A DNA stretch of 64,000 bases from Flavobacterium sp. IB48 (lineage in GTDB: Bacteria > Bacteroidota > Bacteroidia > Flavobacteriales > Flavobacteriaceae). The notes under the pieces were generated by a model. It was not told where the DNA came from and did no database searches. It worked only from the letters and a program-made list of their open reading frames with translations. The stretch covers positions 96,075 to 160,074 of the forward strand of contig NZ_JAEFCA010000004.1 in NCBI RefSeq assembly GCF_016405855.1, in the 5' to 3' direction. Shown here piece by piece: positions 41,929 to 48,880 of the stretch; position 1 is the first letter of the stretch; each line of letters opens with the position of its first letter. Position numbers and translations under genes: made by a program.

Positions 41929-42287
41929 TTTTTCCTAATCTTCACCTGATACACAATTTCCCAAAAGATAATTGAGAAAACAGCATTAGCAAAAATGGCC
42001 GTTTTAACCTGATACGGATCGTAATTGACAAGCAGATGCAAATTGGTAAACTGTAAGGCCAAAAACATAGCCAAAGCCGCGATTCCGACAGCGCAAAGTA
42101 CATTAAGCAAAGGTTTCCATTTTAGGGCTGTAAAAGCATAAATAAGATTCAGAATACCAAAGCCAACTCCTAAAGTTACAAAACCATCACCTTTAAATTT
42201 CTCATTTAATTCAAGAAAAAAATGCGTAGAAGTAAGGTATAAAAAGAAAAGAATAGAATAAATTAGGATTCGTACTTGTGGTTTCAT
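41925..42287 (-). CDS. Multi-pass membrane protein of unknown function (120 aa)
   Basis: Four predicted membrane helices (about 7-25, 36-52, 58-76, 95-113) and a basic C-terminus (YQVKIRKK). The ATGA overlap at 41925-41928 shows that it forms a two-gene operon with the following membrane protein, so the two probably act together. No catalytic or transport motif is visible. Confidence 0.65.
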   Translation of the reverse strand: MKPQVRILIYSILFFLYLTSTHFFLELNEKFKGDGFVTLGVGFGILNLIYAFTALKWKPLLNVLCAVGIAALAMFLALQFTNLHLLVNYDPYQVKTAIFANAVFSIIFWEIVYQVKIRKK

Positions 42288-42369
42288 TTTGTATTATTTA
42301 ATATGATAATTTTTTTAGATACGAAGATACTATTTAATGTCTTAAAATGTCGTTAAGATAATTTTAGAC

Positions 42370-42906
42370 CTATTTCCAAAAATTCTTTACTGTGTTAAAA
42401 TGCTCTTCATTATCTTCTGCGTCAGTGTATACATATAAATTATCCCAATAAATAACACCTCCAATTTTAACGAAAATTTTATAATATCCTGTAGTAAGGG
42501 TTTTTATATCAAGTTTAGGGTTACTTGTAGACAATTCGTTTAAAGAAAGTTTAGAACTTGATATAATAGATTGTTCGCTATATAAGCTGCTGTTTAAAAT
42601 AGTGCTGAAATCAACACTTTGATAAATTTTTTCGGGAGTTGCAGGAACTAACCATATTGCTGTAATGTTTTCTTGTGCTGAAATGTAAAGATTGTTGTTG
42701 TTACGTGCAGGATTTGGGAAAATTAAAAATTTGTTTTTTACAAAAGTATTTGGGTTACCGAGTTTTAATCCCATATCGTCTGTAGTTTGTCTAAAATCAA
42801 CTCCTGTTACAAGACTTATAGAAGTCTTATCGGTTTGAGGAGTTTTATCGTCATTGCTGCAGCTTATCGCTAAAAGAGATATAAGGATAATAAGTATTTT
42901 TTTCAT
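42370..42906 (-). CDS. Lipoprotein of unknown function (178 aa)
   Basis: A lipoprotein signal (SLLAISC, Cys 16) precedes a soluble beta-rich domain. The central part contains FLIFPNPARNNNNLYISAQ, which resembles the PNP motif that opens T9SS type A sorting domains, and a late strand GYYKIFVKIGGVIYWDN resembles their GxYxxxV end. The cysteine lipobox makes standard T9SS export unlikely, so this is probably a related fold anchored as a lipoprotein. No binding partner is suggested by the neighbours. Confidence 0.68.
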   Translation of the reverse strand: MKKILIILISLLAISCSNDDKTPQTDKTSISLVTGVDFRQTTDDMGLKLGNPNTFVKNKFLIFPNPARNNNNLYISAQENITAIWLVPATPEKIYQSVDFSTILNSSLYSEQSIISSSKLSLNELSTSNPKLDIKTLTTGYYKIFVKIGGVIYWDNLYVYTDAEDNEEHFNTVKNFWK

Positions 42907-42959
42907 GTTTAATTTATTTTGAATGTTTTGAAAAACGTAAAATAGCTCTGATTAGGATT

Positions 42960-43409
42960 TTATGGCAAAAGCGTTTCTATTTTGGTTTCCGATTTTTCTT
43001 TTAGCGGACTATCTGCCTTCAAACTCCAAATGATTAGAAATTTTCCTTTTACAACATATTCTTCCGGATGTTCGTCTGTTGGTTCGCCAGCTTTTCCCCA
43101 CAATAAACCTTGCAGAAAACGATCGCCTTTAAAAACGTGGTCAAATTCAAAATACATAATAGAGCCTTTGTCACCTTTGTTTTTAAAACTTTGAATGGCT
43201 TTACTTTTTACAGTTCCAACAATATTGCTGTAGGTTTCAATATCGGTATAAAAATTACAAGCCTGAGGTGACACACAAATATTACCGTCGTTTGGTGTAT
43301 AGCCTTTTGGAATTTCTTTTGGTTTTAGTTTTAAATCAGCTAAGGTTTGGCTGAATGAATTTGTTGTGAATAGTAGGAATAGTGTTGATAGTAGAATTGT
43401 AGGTTTCAT
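42960..43409 (-). CDS. Secreted protein of unknown function (149 aa)
   Basis: A signal peptide (residues 1-20, ending NSFSQ) is followed by a soluble domain with two cysteines (NICVSPQACNFY, a possible disulfide). The second half is beta-rich: GSIMYFEFDHVFKGDRFLQ and EEYVVKGKFLIIWSLKADSPL (in parts), resembling an OB-like or NTR-like tissue-inhibitor pattern (VxGTVK...YFEFDHVFKG). I would not assign a family on this. Single gene. Confidence 0.65.
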   Translation of the reverse strand: MKPTILLSTLFLLFTTNSFSQTLADLKLKPKEIPKGYTPNDGNICVSPQACNFYTDIETYSNIVGTVKSKAIQSFKNKGDKGSIMYFEFDHVFKGDRFLQGLLWGKAGEPTDEHPEEYVVKGKFLIIWSLKADSPLKEKSETKIETLLP

Positions 43410-43444
43410 TGATTTTGGGGCTTAAAATTTTGATTTTTATAATG

Positions 43445-43819
43445 TTATAATTTGTTGTCTAAATACATTAAAATGAGAATACATGTAGAAAAAAGAAATA
43501 TTTGAAATGCAACATTACTAATTCTATATAACATTCTGCTTCTTTTGGTTTCTTGTAGCCATTCAGTTGTATATTCTTCATTTTTTTTATCAAAAAATCG
43601 ATCATTAAAATATTTAAAAACAAAAGAGAGAGCAAGAAAAGCGATAAAAACAAATGGCTCACTAATTTTTAAATTAGGTAGAAAAATTTTCTTAATAATT
43701 AGTGAAATTAAAAATATTAATAATGATTCGTGTATTGAAATCGAAGTGGTGGCCTGCCAACTGTTTATTGATCTTGTGTTGATATAAAAGAATCTTCGAT
43801 AAATTTTTTTAATGTCCAA
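43445..43819 (-). CDS. Membrane protein of unknown function (124 aa, TTG start)
   Basis: There is no ATG in frame before the upstream stop, so TTG at 43819 is the likely start. Three hydrophobic stretches (about 32-45, 52-66 and 98-118) and an amphipathic middle (FNDRFFDKKNEEYTTEWLQE). It is followed by other small membrane proteins in the same direction. Function unknown. Confidence 0.5.
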   Translation of the reverse strand: MDIKKIYRRFFYINTRSINSWQATTSISIHESLLIFLISLIIKKIFLPNLKISEPFVFIAFLALSFVFKYFNDRFFDKKNEEYTTEWLQETKRSRMLYRISNVAFQIFLFSTCILILMYLDNKL

Positions 43820-43861
43820 GAGTTGTTTTTTTATTTAGTGAATTTGATTTTGCAATTCTAG

Positions 43862-44257
43862 CTAATTTCTAAAAACATTAATCGTTTTTGATAAAATTAA
43901 ATACAATTGAAAGGCAGTTATAGAGACCGTAATAAGTGTGAGATAAGCAGAAGAATTAATAAGTTTATTGTTTTCTATCTGTAATTGTTTTGCAATATTT
44001 ACTCTTCTGTTATTTAAAGTTTTTAAAAAATGCATTAATACGATTGACCAGCTAAACATTAAAAGGATAAAAAAGGCAAAACCATTTGGCATTCCTTCGA
44101 TGTTTAGTAAAGTATAAATTTTGGTAAAAACTATTGCAATTACAAAATAAACTAATGCGTACAAAAGTATTTTTTTTAATCCATTTTCAGGTTTTAGAAA
44201 ATAAAAAATAGAGCAATTTAATAAGACAATAAAAAGGGCAAGAAGAAGATATGACAT
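43862..44257 (-). CDS. Membrane protein of unknown function (131 aa)
   Basis: Four predicted membrane helices (about 1-17, 28-48, 55-77 and 100-125) with a short basic loop (LKTLNNRRVNIAKQLQIEN) between the third and fourth. No motif is recognised. The gene lies 42 bases upstream (in its own direction) of the TTG-start membrane gene, so the two may be co-transcribed. The terminator at 44273-44304 separates it from the XRE regulator. Confidence 0.58.
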   Translation of the reverse strand: MSYLLLALFIVLLNCSIFYFLKPENGLKKILLYALVYFVIAIVFTKIYTLLNIEGMPNGFAFFILLMFSWSIVLMHFLKTLNNRRVNIAKQLQIENNKLINSSAYLTLITVSITAFQLYLILSKTINVFRN

Positions 44258-44272
44258 TTTGTTTCTGGGCTT

Positions 44273-44304
44273 AAAAAAAGCACAAAGTAAATCTCTGTGC
44301 TTTT
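44273..44304 (-). terminator. Rho-independent terminator after the XRE regulator
   Basis: AAAAGCACA (44276-44284) and TGTGCTTTT (44296-44304) around an 11-base loop, with the A-run giving a U-tract for leftward transcription. It is 24 bases past the stop at 44328. Confidence 0.85.
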
Positions 44305-44327
44305 GTAAAATTTATATTTCTAAGGAA

Positions 44328-44732
44328 TTATTTTCCTTTTAGTAATTTTTCTAAATATTCCACTTTGTCTTTTTCAGCCTGAACCAAACGTTCGTAAAGT
44401 TCTACAACTTTATCAAGTGGATTGAAAGTGCAAGAATTGTTAGTGTTTCCACTTCCTTGTGCTCCGTTATTTGCACTATTGTCATAAAAGTTATTAAAGA
44501 AATTAAAAACTGATTCTTCAGAAAAATTTTCAATCACCTCTTTAGTTACGCCTAAAGCTTTTGCAATTTCAACAAGTTTATCTTCATCAACAGTTTCACT
44601 TGCCTCAATGTTAGAAACAGTTTGCTGGCTTAAACCAATTGCAATTGCAAGCGCTTCCTGCTTCATACCTTTAAGCTCTCTGATTCGGCTTATGTTTCTG
44701 CCGATATGTTTTGGTTTTGATGTCGTGCTCAT
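44328..44732 (-). CDS. XRE-family transcriptional regulator
   Basis: The protein is 134 aa. The helix-turn-helix (about residues 11-65: IGRNISRIRELKGMKQEALA, GLSQQTVSNIEASETV, ALGVTKEVIENFSEE) is of the standard Cro/CI type. The rest has an Asn-rich stretch (YDNSANNGAQGSGNTNNS) and a C-terminal helix (LYERLVQAEKDKVEYLEKLL) that may dimerise. This type is common in Bacteroidota genomes with unknown targets. Its promoter -7 lies almost on the start codon (44738-44745). It stands alone and no toxin partner is adjacent. Confidence 0.88.
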   Translation of the reverse strand: MSTTSKPKHIGRNISRIRELKGMKQEALAIAIGLSQQTVSNIEASETVDEDKLVEIAKALGVTKEVIENFSEESVFNFFNNFYDNSANNGAQGSGNTNNSCTFNPLDKVVELYERLVQAEKDKVEYLEKLLKGK

Positions 44733-44737
44733 AATTT

Positions 44738-44745
44738 CAAAGGTA
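44738..44745 (-). promoter_or_regulatory. -7 element overlapping the leader position of the XRE gene
   Basis: TACCTTTG on the minus strand (44745-44738) ends only five bases before the ATG at 44732. If used, the transcript would start at or next to the start codon (leaderless). No TTG is found at -33. Confidence 0.35.
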
Positions 44746-44830
44746 TTTAAAATTTTTGATTTTATTGAAGAGTAAATATATGATTTTTCTGAGGTGAATT
44801 GTTGTTTAAAGTTTTAGTTTTTAAGTTACG

Positions 44831-45510
44831 ATTATCCACAATCTTGTCATTTCGACGTAAGGAGAAATCTTCACAAGTAGCTCCGCAAAGATTGGAAATT
44901 AAACACTGAGATTAAGTATTAATTATCCACAATATTGTCATTTCGACGAAGGAGAAATCTTCGCAAGTAGCTCCGCAAAGATTGGAAACATTATTCAAAT
45001 AAATAATTTAGAAAATCCAAATCAGGATTAATGGTTTTTATTAATTCAATTTTCTTCTCTCTTCGCCAGTCTTTTATTTCTTTTTCACGAGCAATTGCTT
45101 CTTGAATCCAAGTGAATTTTTCGTAGAACAACAAATAAGTAGTATTGTATTTTGCGGTAAAGGTTTTGTTCCCAGTTGTATTGTTTTCTTTGTGCTGACT
45201 TAAGCGAATTTTTAAATTATTTGTGACTCCTGTGTAGAAAACGGTTTTGTATTTGTTTGTAAGAATGTATGTGTAGTATGTGTGATAGCCTTCTTGTTGA
45301 TGCATTTTTTTTTCGGCTAAAGATAAATAATTATTTAAGATTTTTCTTTCTTTTTTGTGATAGGTTTTTATATGCTTGGTGGAGTTTCTTGCGAAGATTT
45401 CTCCTTACGTCGAAATGACAAACTTGGTGGTTTCGTTATGTGTGTTTTGACTTTTTTTGTAGAGCTACTTGCGAAGATTTCTCCTTACGTCGAAATGACA
45501 AATATTGTGA
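44831..45510. mobile_element. Candidate GIY-YIG cassette bounded by inverted copies of a dispersed repeat
   Basis: On the left are two direct copies of a roughly 66-base arm (44831-44899 and 44922-44986), each starting ATTATCCACAAT.TTGTCATTTCGACG. On the right are two inverted copies (ending at 45419 and 45499; CTTGCGAAGATTTCTCC..ACGTCGAAATGAC). The GIY-YIG gene lies between them, with its stop 5 bases from the inner left arm. The arms equal those of the compact hairpins at 4144-4241 and 19568-19666. Mobility is inferred from this layout only. Confidence 0.6.
44991..45305 (-). CDS. GIY-YIG endonuclease-domain protein
   Basis: The protein is 104 aa with a single GIY-YIG domain: YHTYYTYILTNKYKTVFYTGVT supplies the GIY...YIG-type strands as YTYIL and FYTGV, then NLKIRLSQHKEN has the catalytic-type arginine. 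KYNTTYLLFYEKF and AIAREKEIKDWRREKKIELI carry the conserved glutamate. This UvrC-like nuclease fold nicks DNA; standalone members in Bacteroidota are largely uncharacterised. The gene is bracketed by copies of a palindromic repeat, which suggests a role in moving or maintaining that repeat. Confidence 0.9.
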   Translation of the reverse strand: MHQQEGYHTYYTYILTNKYKTVFYTGVTNNLKIRLSQHKENNTTGNKTFTAKYNTTYLLFYEKFTWIQEAIAREKEIKDWRREKKIELIKTINPDLDFLNYLFE

Positions 45511-45520
45511 TTACTTTGCG

Positions 45521-45547
45521 TGGGCTTCGACTTCGCTCAGCCTGACA
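45521..45547. repeat. Short dispersed repeat (CTTCGACTTCGCTCAGCC)
   Basis: TGGGCTTCGACTTCGCTCAG followed by CCTGACA, directly beside the second right arm of the GIY-YIG cassette. I know this motif as frequent in Bacteroidota genomes, but there is only one copy in this window, so the repeat call rests on memory. Confidence 0.45.
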
Positions 45548-45592
45548 AGACGTTGCAAAATAATCTAAAATCTAAACTCAAAAATCTGAAAT

Positions 45593-45625
45593 AAAAAAAT
45601 CCCGCCTCAATTAAGAAACGGGATT
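45593..45625 (-). terminator. Rho-independent terminator of lysA
   Basis: AATCCCG (45599-45604, with the A-run) and CGGGATT (45619-45625) form the stem; the A-run at 45593-45599 gives the U-tract for leftward transcription. It lies 27 bases after the lysA stop. Confidence 0.85.
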
Positions 45626-45652
45626 AAAATGATATTCTTTTTTTTTCTATTG

Positions 45653-46876
45653 TTAAACCGTAGCTGCAATTTCTTGTGGCAACGGAATTTGATTTTTAAG
45701 TAAATCTTCAAATGTTTCAGCTTGGCGAATCAAGATTCCTTGACCGTTCATCCAAAGAACTTCGGCTGGTTTGTATCTTGAGTTGTAGTTTGAAGACATT
45801 GAGAAACAGTATGCTCCTGCATTTCTGAACTCTAAAATGTCACCTTCTGTGATTTCAGCAATTCTGCGGTTGTTTGCAAAAGTATCGGTTTCGCAAATGT
45901 ATCCTACAACAGAGTAAAAACGCTCTTTTCCTTTCGGGTTCGAGATGTTTTCAATATGGTGTGAAGATCCGTAAAACATTGGACGAATTAAGTGGTTGAA
46001 ACCACTATCGATTCCTGCAAAAACTGTTGAAGTTGTTTGTTTTACTACGTTTACTTTTACTAAGAAATGACCTGCTTCAGATACAAGAAATTTTCCTGGT
46101 TCGAAAATCAAAGTTAAATCTCTGCCGTATTCAGTACAGAAAGCATTGAATCTTTTTGATAATTTTTTACCTAATTCTTCGATGTCTGTTTCGATATCGT
46201 CTTTTTTGTAAGGAACTTTGAATCCGCTTCCGAAATCTAAGAATTGTAAATCTTTGAAATGTTTAGCGGTATCAAATAAGATTTCAGCAGCATACAAGAA
46301 TACTTCGATATCTAAAATATCAGATCCTGTGTGCATGTGAATTCCGACAATGCTCATTTTTGTGTTTTCAACAATTCGCAAGATATGCGGAATCTGGTGA
46401 ACAGAAATTCCGAATTTACTATCGATATGTCCAACAGAAATGTTAGCGTTTCCGCCCGCCATTACATGTGGATTGATACGAATACATACCGGAATATGTG
46501 GATGTTTTGTTCCGAATTGCTCTAAAATAGATAAATTGTCGATATTGATTTGTACACCCATTGCGGCAACTTCTTCGATTTCTTCTAGAGAAACGCCGTT
46601 TGGTGTAAAGAAAATTCTTTCGGGTTCATAGCCAGCATGAAGTCCTAATAAAACTTCCTGAATTGATACAGTGTCTAAACCAGACCCCATGTTCTTTAAT
46701 AACTGTAGAATCGCAACGTTTGACAATGCCTTCATGGCGTAATTAACTCTTAAGTTTTCTACCTTAGAGAAAGCTTTAGTTAATCTGTTGTACTGAGATT
46801 GGATTTTTTCAGCATCGTAAACATACAATGGACTTCCAAATTGGTCTGCTAACTGCAGTAAATCTTTTGCTTGCAT
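45653..46876 (-). CDS. lysA: Diaminopimelate decarboxylase
   Basis: The protein is 407 aa and makes lysine from meso-diaminopimelate, the last lysine step, in the cytoplasm. The PLP lysine is in VNYAMKALSN (about residue 48), HMHTGSDI marks the alanine-racemase-type barrel, LDFGSGFKVPY and EPGKFLVSEAG are family blocks, and the C-terminal CETDTFANNRRIAEI... and GAYCFSMSSNYNSR region supplies the active-site Cys and Tyr. Its promoter at 46894-46924 is among the best in the window. Next to gltBD, it sits in an amino-acid biosynthetic neighbourhood. Confidence 0.96.
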   Translation of the reverse strand: MQAKDLLQLADQFGSPLYVYDAEKIQSQYNRLTKAFSKVENLRVNYAMKALSNVAILQLLKNMGSGLDTVSIQEVLLGLHAGYEPERIFFTPNGVSLEEIEEVAAMGVQINIDNLSILEQFGTKHPHIPVCIRINPHVMAGGNANISVGHIDSKFGISVHQIPHILRIVENTKMSIVGIHMHTGSDILDIEVFLYAAEILFDTAKHFKDLQFLDFGSGFKVPYKKDDIETDIEELGKKLSKRFNAFCTEYGRDLTLIFEPGKFLVSEAGHFLVKVNVVKQTTSTVFAGIDSGFNHLIRPMFYGSSHHIENISNPKGKERFYSVVGYICETDTFANNRRIAEITEGDILEFRNAGAYCFSMSSNYNSRYKPAEVLWMNGQGILIRQAETFEDLLKNQIPLPQEIAATV

Positions 46877-46893
46877 TTTTAAATCATTTTGGG

Positions 46894-46924
46894 CAAAGTT
46901 ATTACACTTTTATCTATCAGCAAA
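46894..46924 (-). promoter_or_regulatory. Bacteroidota-type promoter of lysA
   Basis: On the minus strand, -33 TTTG (46924-46921), 19-base spacer, -7 TAACTTTG (46901-46894), 17 bases before the lysA ATG. Both boxes and the spacing match the flavobacterial consensus. Confidence 0.75.
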
Positions 46925-47010
46925 TAATTTGTAGAAAAATAACAAATTATAACAAATTGTTTTATTTTAAACAAAAAGTTGCTGTTTTTGGAATTTTATA
47001 ACCTTTTTTT

Positions 47011-47311
47011 AAGATGCTAAGGTTCTAAGTTGCTAAGGTACTAAGTTTTTTTTAGCCACAAATTCACGAATTTGACTAATTCTAAAATGCTGTTGAAATT
47101 GTTTTGCTATGAATTTCACGAATTAAGAGAAATTAAAAAAATAGAAATTAGAGAAATTCGTGAATTCGTGGCAAAAAAATAATCTGTGGCTAAAAAAAAA
47201 CAAAACCCCTGAATATAAATTCAAGGGTTTGTTAGTAGTTATGTTGTTTATCGGAAAAGATTAATAAAATGCAAGGAAAAAAAACTTAGTATCTTAGAAC
47301 CTTAGCATCTT
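47011..47311. repeat. Nested palindromes of two further repeat families
   Basis: The outer arms AAGATGCTAAGGTTCTAAG (47011-47029) and its exact inverse (47293-47311) are 19 bases. Inside, GCCACAAATTCACGAATTT (47055-47073) pairs with 47154-47172 with one mismatch. The outer family recurs as fragments near 19518-19541 and 48838-48875; the inner family also forms 55151-55210. Confidence 0.85.
47203..47230 (-). terminator. Hairpin, possible terminator of gltD
   Basis: AAACCC.TGAAT and ATTCA.AGGGTTT form a stem with one mismatch around a short loop, inside the larger palindrome and about 100 bases beyond the gltD stop. A-rich sequence on the left gives a weak U-tract. It could equally be part of the repeat. 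Confidence 0.5.
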
Positions 47312-47332
47312 AGTATCTCAGAAACTTAAAAA

Positions 47333-48787
47333 TTATAAACTCGGTAAATCTCCTTTTCCTTTAGTAGGCAAGTTTGTAGATCCCATAAGGAATAAATCTA
47401 CTTCTCTTGCTGCTTCGCGACCTTCTGAAATAGCCCACACGATTAATGATTGTCCTCTTCTCATATCACCAGCAGTGAAAATGTGAGGAACGTTTGTCTG
47501 ATAGTTATGCGCTTTGTAATTGCTTCTCATATCAGTTTCGATTCCTAATTGCTCGCTTAATGTTTTCTCTGGACCTGTAAAGCCAAGAGCCAATAAAGCT
47601 AAATCGCAAGGCCAGATTTTCTCAGAACCTTCTTTTTCGATTAATTCAGGACGCTGACCTGGAGTCATTTTCCATTGCACTTCAACTGTTTTTAATCCAG
47701 TTAATTCGCCTTTATCGTTAGAAATGAATTCTTTAGTGTTGATCAACCAGTTTCTGTCACATCCTTCTTCGTGTGAAGAAGATGTTTTAAGCTGCAACGG
47801 CCAGAAAGGCCAAGGAGTTGACTCGCTTCTTCCAACTGGAGGTTTTGGTAAAATCTCAAAGTTAGTTACCGATTTAGCTCCGTGTCTGTTTGAAGTTCCA
47901 ATACAGTCAGAACCCGTATCTCCACCACCAATAACGATTACATCTTTTCCAGTAGCTTTTACCTGATCTGGAATAGATTCTCCGTATAAAACTTTAGTTT
48001 GCTGTGTCAAGAAATCCATTGCCTGAACAACACCTTTGCTTTCGATTCCTTTAGTTGGAAGGCTTCTTCTTTCAGTTGCTCCTCCGCATAAAACGATAGA
48101 ATCGAATTGGTTTAATTCTTCAACACTGAAGTTAACACCAACATTTACATTAGTTTTGAAAGTGATTCCTTCTGCTTCTAGAATAGCTACACGACGGTCG
48201 ATAATTCCTTTTTCTAATTTGAAATTTGGAATTCCGTAACGTAATAAACCTCCAATTGCGTTGTCTCTTTCAAAAACTGTAACCGTATGACCAGCTCTGT
48301 TTAATTGCTGAGCAGCTGCAAGACCAGCAGGCCCAGAACCAATAACGGCAACTGTTTTTCCAGTTCTTGTTTTTGGTGCTTGTGGTTTGATCCATCCTTC
48401 GGCGAAACCTCTTTCTACAATGCTTTTTTCGATGTTTTCGATAGAAACCGGATCTTTGATGATTCCTAATACACATGATTTCTCACATGGAGCAGGGCAT
48501 AAACGACCTGTAAATTCAGGGAAGTTGTTAGTCGATTGTAAAATCTCTAACGCGCTCTGCCATTCTTCCTGATGCACCATGTCGTTGAAGTCAGGAATTA
48601 AATTTCCTAACGGACAACCACTGTGGCAAAAAGGAATTCCACAGTCCATACATCTTGATCCTTGTTCTTTTAATTTATCTTTTGGTACCGGAATAGTAAA
48701 TTCGTTGTAGTTCGAAACACGTTCTGCTACTGCTAAATTACTTTCATCGGCTCTGTTATATTCTTTAAATCCGCCTATTTTACCCAT
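47333..48787 (-). CDS. gltD: Glutamate synthase small subunit
   Basis: The protein is 484 aa, standard for GltD. It takes electrons from NAD(P)H through FAD and Fe-S clusters to the large subunit. The N-terminal Cys-rich region RCMDCGIPFCHSGCPLGN and LCPAPCEKSCVLGI binds Fe-S; the FAD motif is IGSGPAGLAAAQQL and the NADPH motif is IGGGDTGSDC. TAGDMRRGQSLIVWAISEGR is the second FAD block. It follows gltB by 93 bases with a repeat fragment (CTTAGCACC.. around 48838-48875) between them. Confidence 0.96.
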   Translation of the reverse strand: MGKIGGFKEYNRADESNLAVAERVSNYNEFTIPVPKDKLKEQGSRCMDCGIPFCHSGCPLGNLIPDFNDMVHQEEWQSALEILQSTNNFPEFTGRLCPAPCEKSCVLGIIKDPVSIENIEKSIVERGFAEGWIKPQAPKTRTGKTVAVIGSGPAGLAAAQQLNRAGHTVTVFERDNAIGGLLRYGIPNFKLEKGIIDRRVAILEAEGITFKTNVNVGVNFSVEELNQFDSIVLCGGATERRSLPTKGIESKGVVQAMDFLTQQTKVLYGESIPDQVKATGKDVIVIGGGDTGSDCIGTSNRHGAKSVTNFEILPKPPVGRSESTPWPFWPLQLKTSSSHEEGCDRNWLINTKEFISNDKGELTGLKTVEVQWKMTPGQRPELIEKEGSEKIWPCDLALLALGFTGPEKTLSEQLGIETDMRSNYKAHNYQTNVPHIFTAGDMRRGQSLIVWAISEGREAAREVDLFLMGSTNLPTKGKGDLPSL

Positions 48788-48880
48788 GACATTTAAATAA
48801 ATTTAGTTGTGAGTTGTAAAATGTGAGAGGTGAGTTAAAAACTTAGCACCTCTACACCTTTGTATCTCAGAACCTTTTAA

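Larger units (their letters stand above)
45306..45652. other. 347-bp repeat-rich intergenic region
   Basis: It contains the right arms of the GIY-YIG cassette (about 45383-45419 and 45459-45499), a fragment of another family (TTCGACTTCGCTCAGCCTGACA-type, 45521-45547) and the lysA terminator at 45593-45625. The 62-codon frame 45357-45545 is made of repeat sequence. Confidence 0.8.
46877..47332. other. 456-bp intergenic region between gltD and lysA
   Basis: It contains the lysA promoter (46894-46924), a nested pair of palindromes (47011-47311 and, inside, 47055-47172), an AATCTGTGGC motif near 47181 and a hairpin at 47203-47230. There is no coding sequence. Confidence 0.85.

Noticed and set aside
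42370..42906. T9SS cargo protein
   Set aside because: A PNP-like motif is present, but it is internal and the protein has a lipobox, so T9SS sorting is not supported.
44831..44986. Possible CRISPR array
   Set aside because: There are only two direct copies with one spacer, the repeat is longer than 60 bases and it occurs elsewhere as inverted arms; no cas genes are present.
45357..45545. 62-codon plus-strand frame
   Set aside because: It is made of the right arms of the GIY-YIG cassette and another short repeat.
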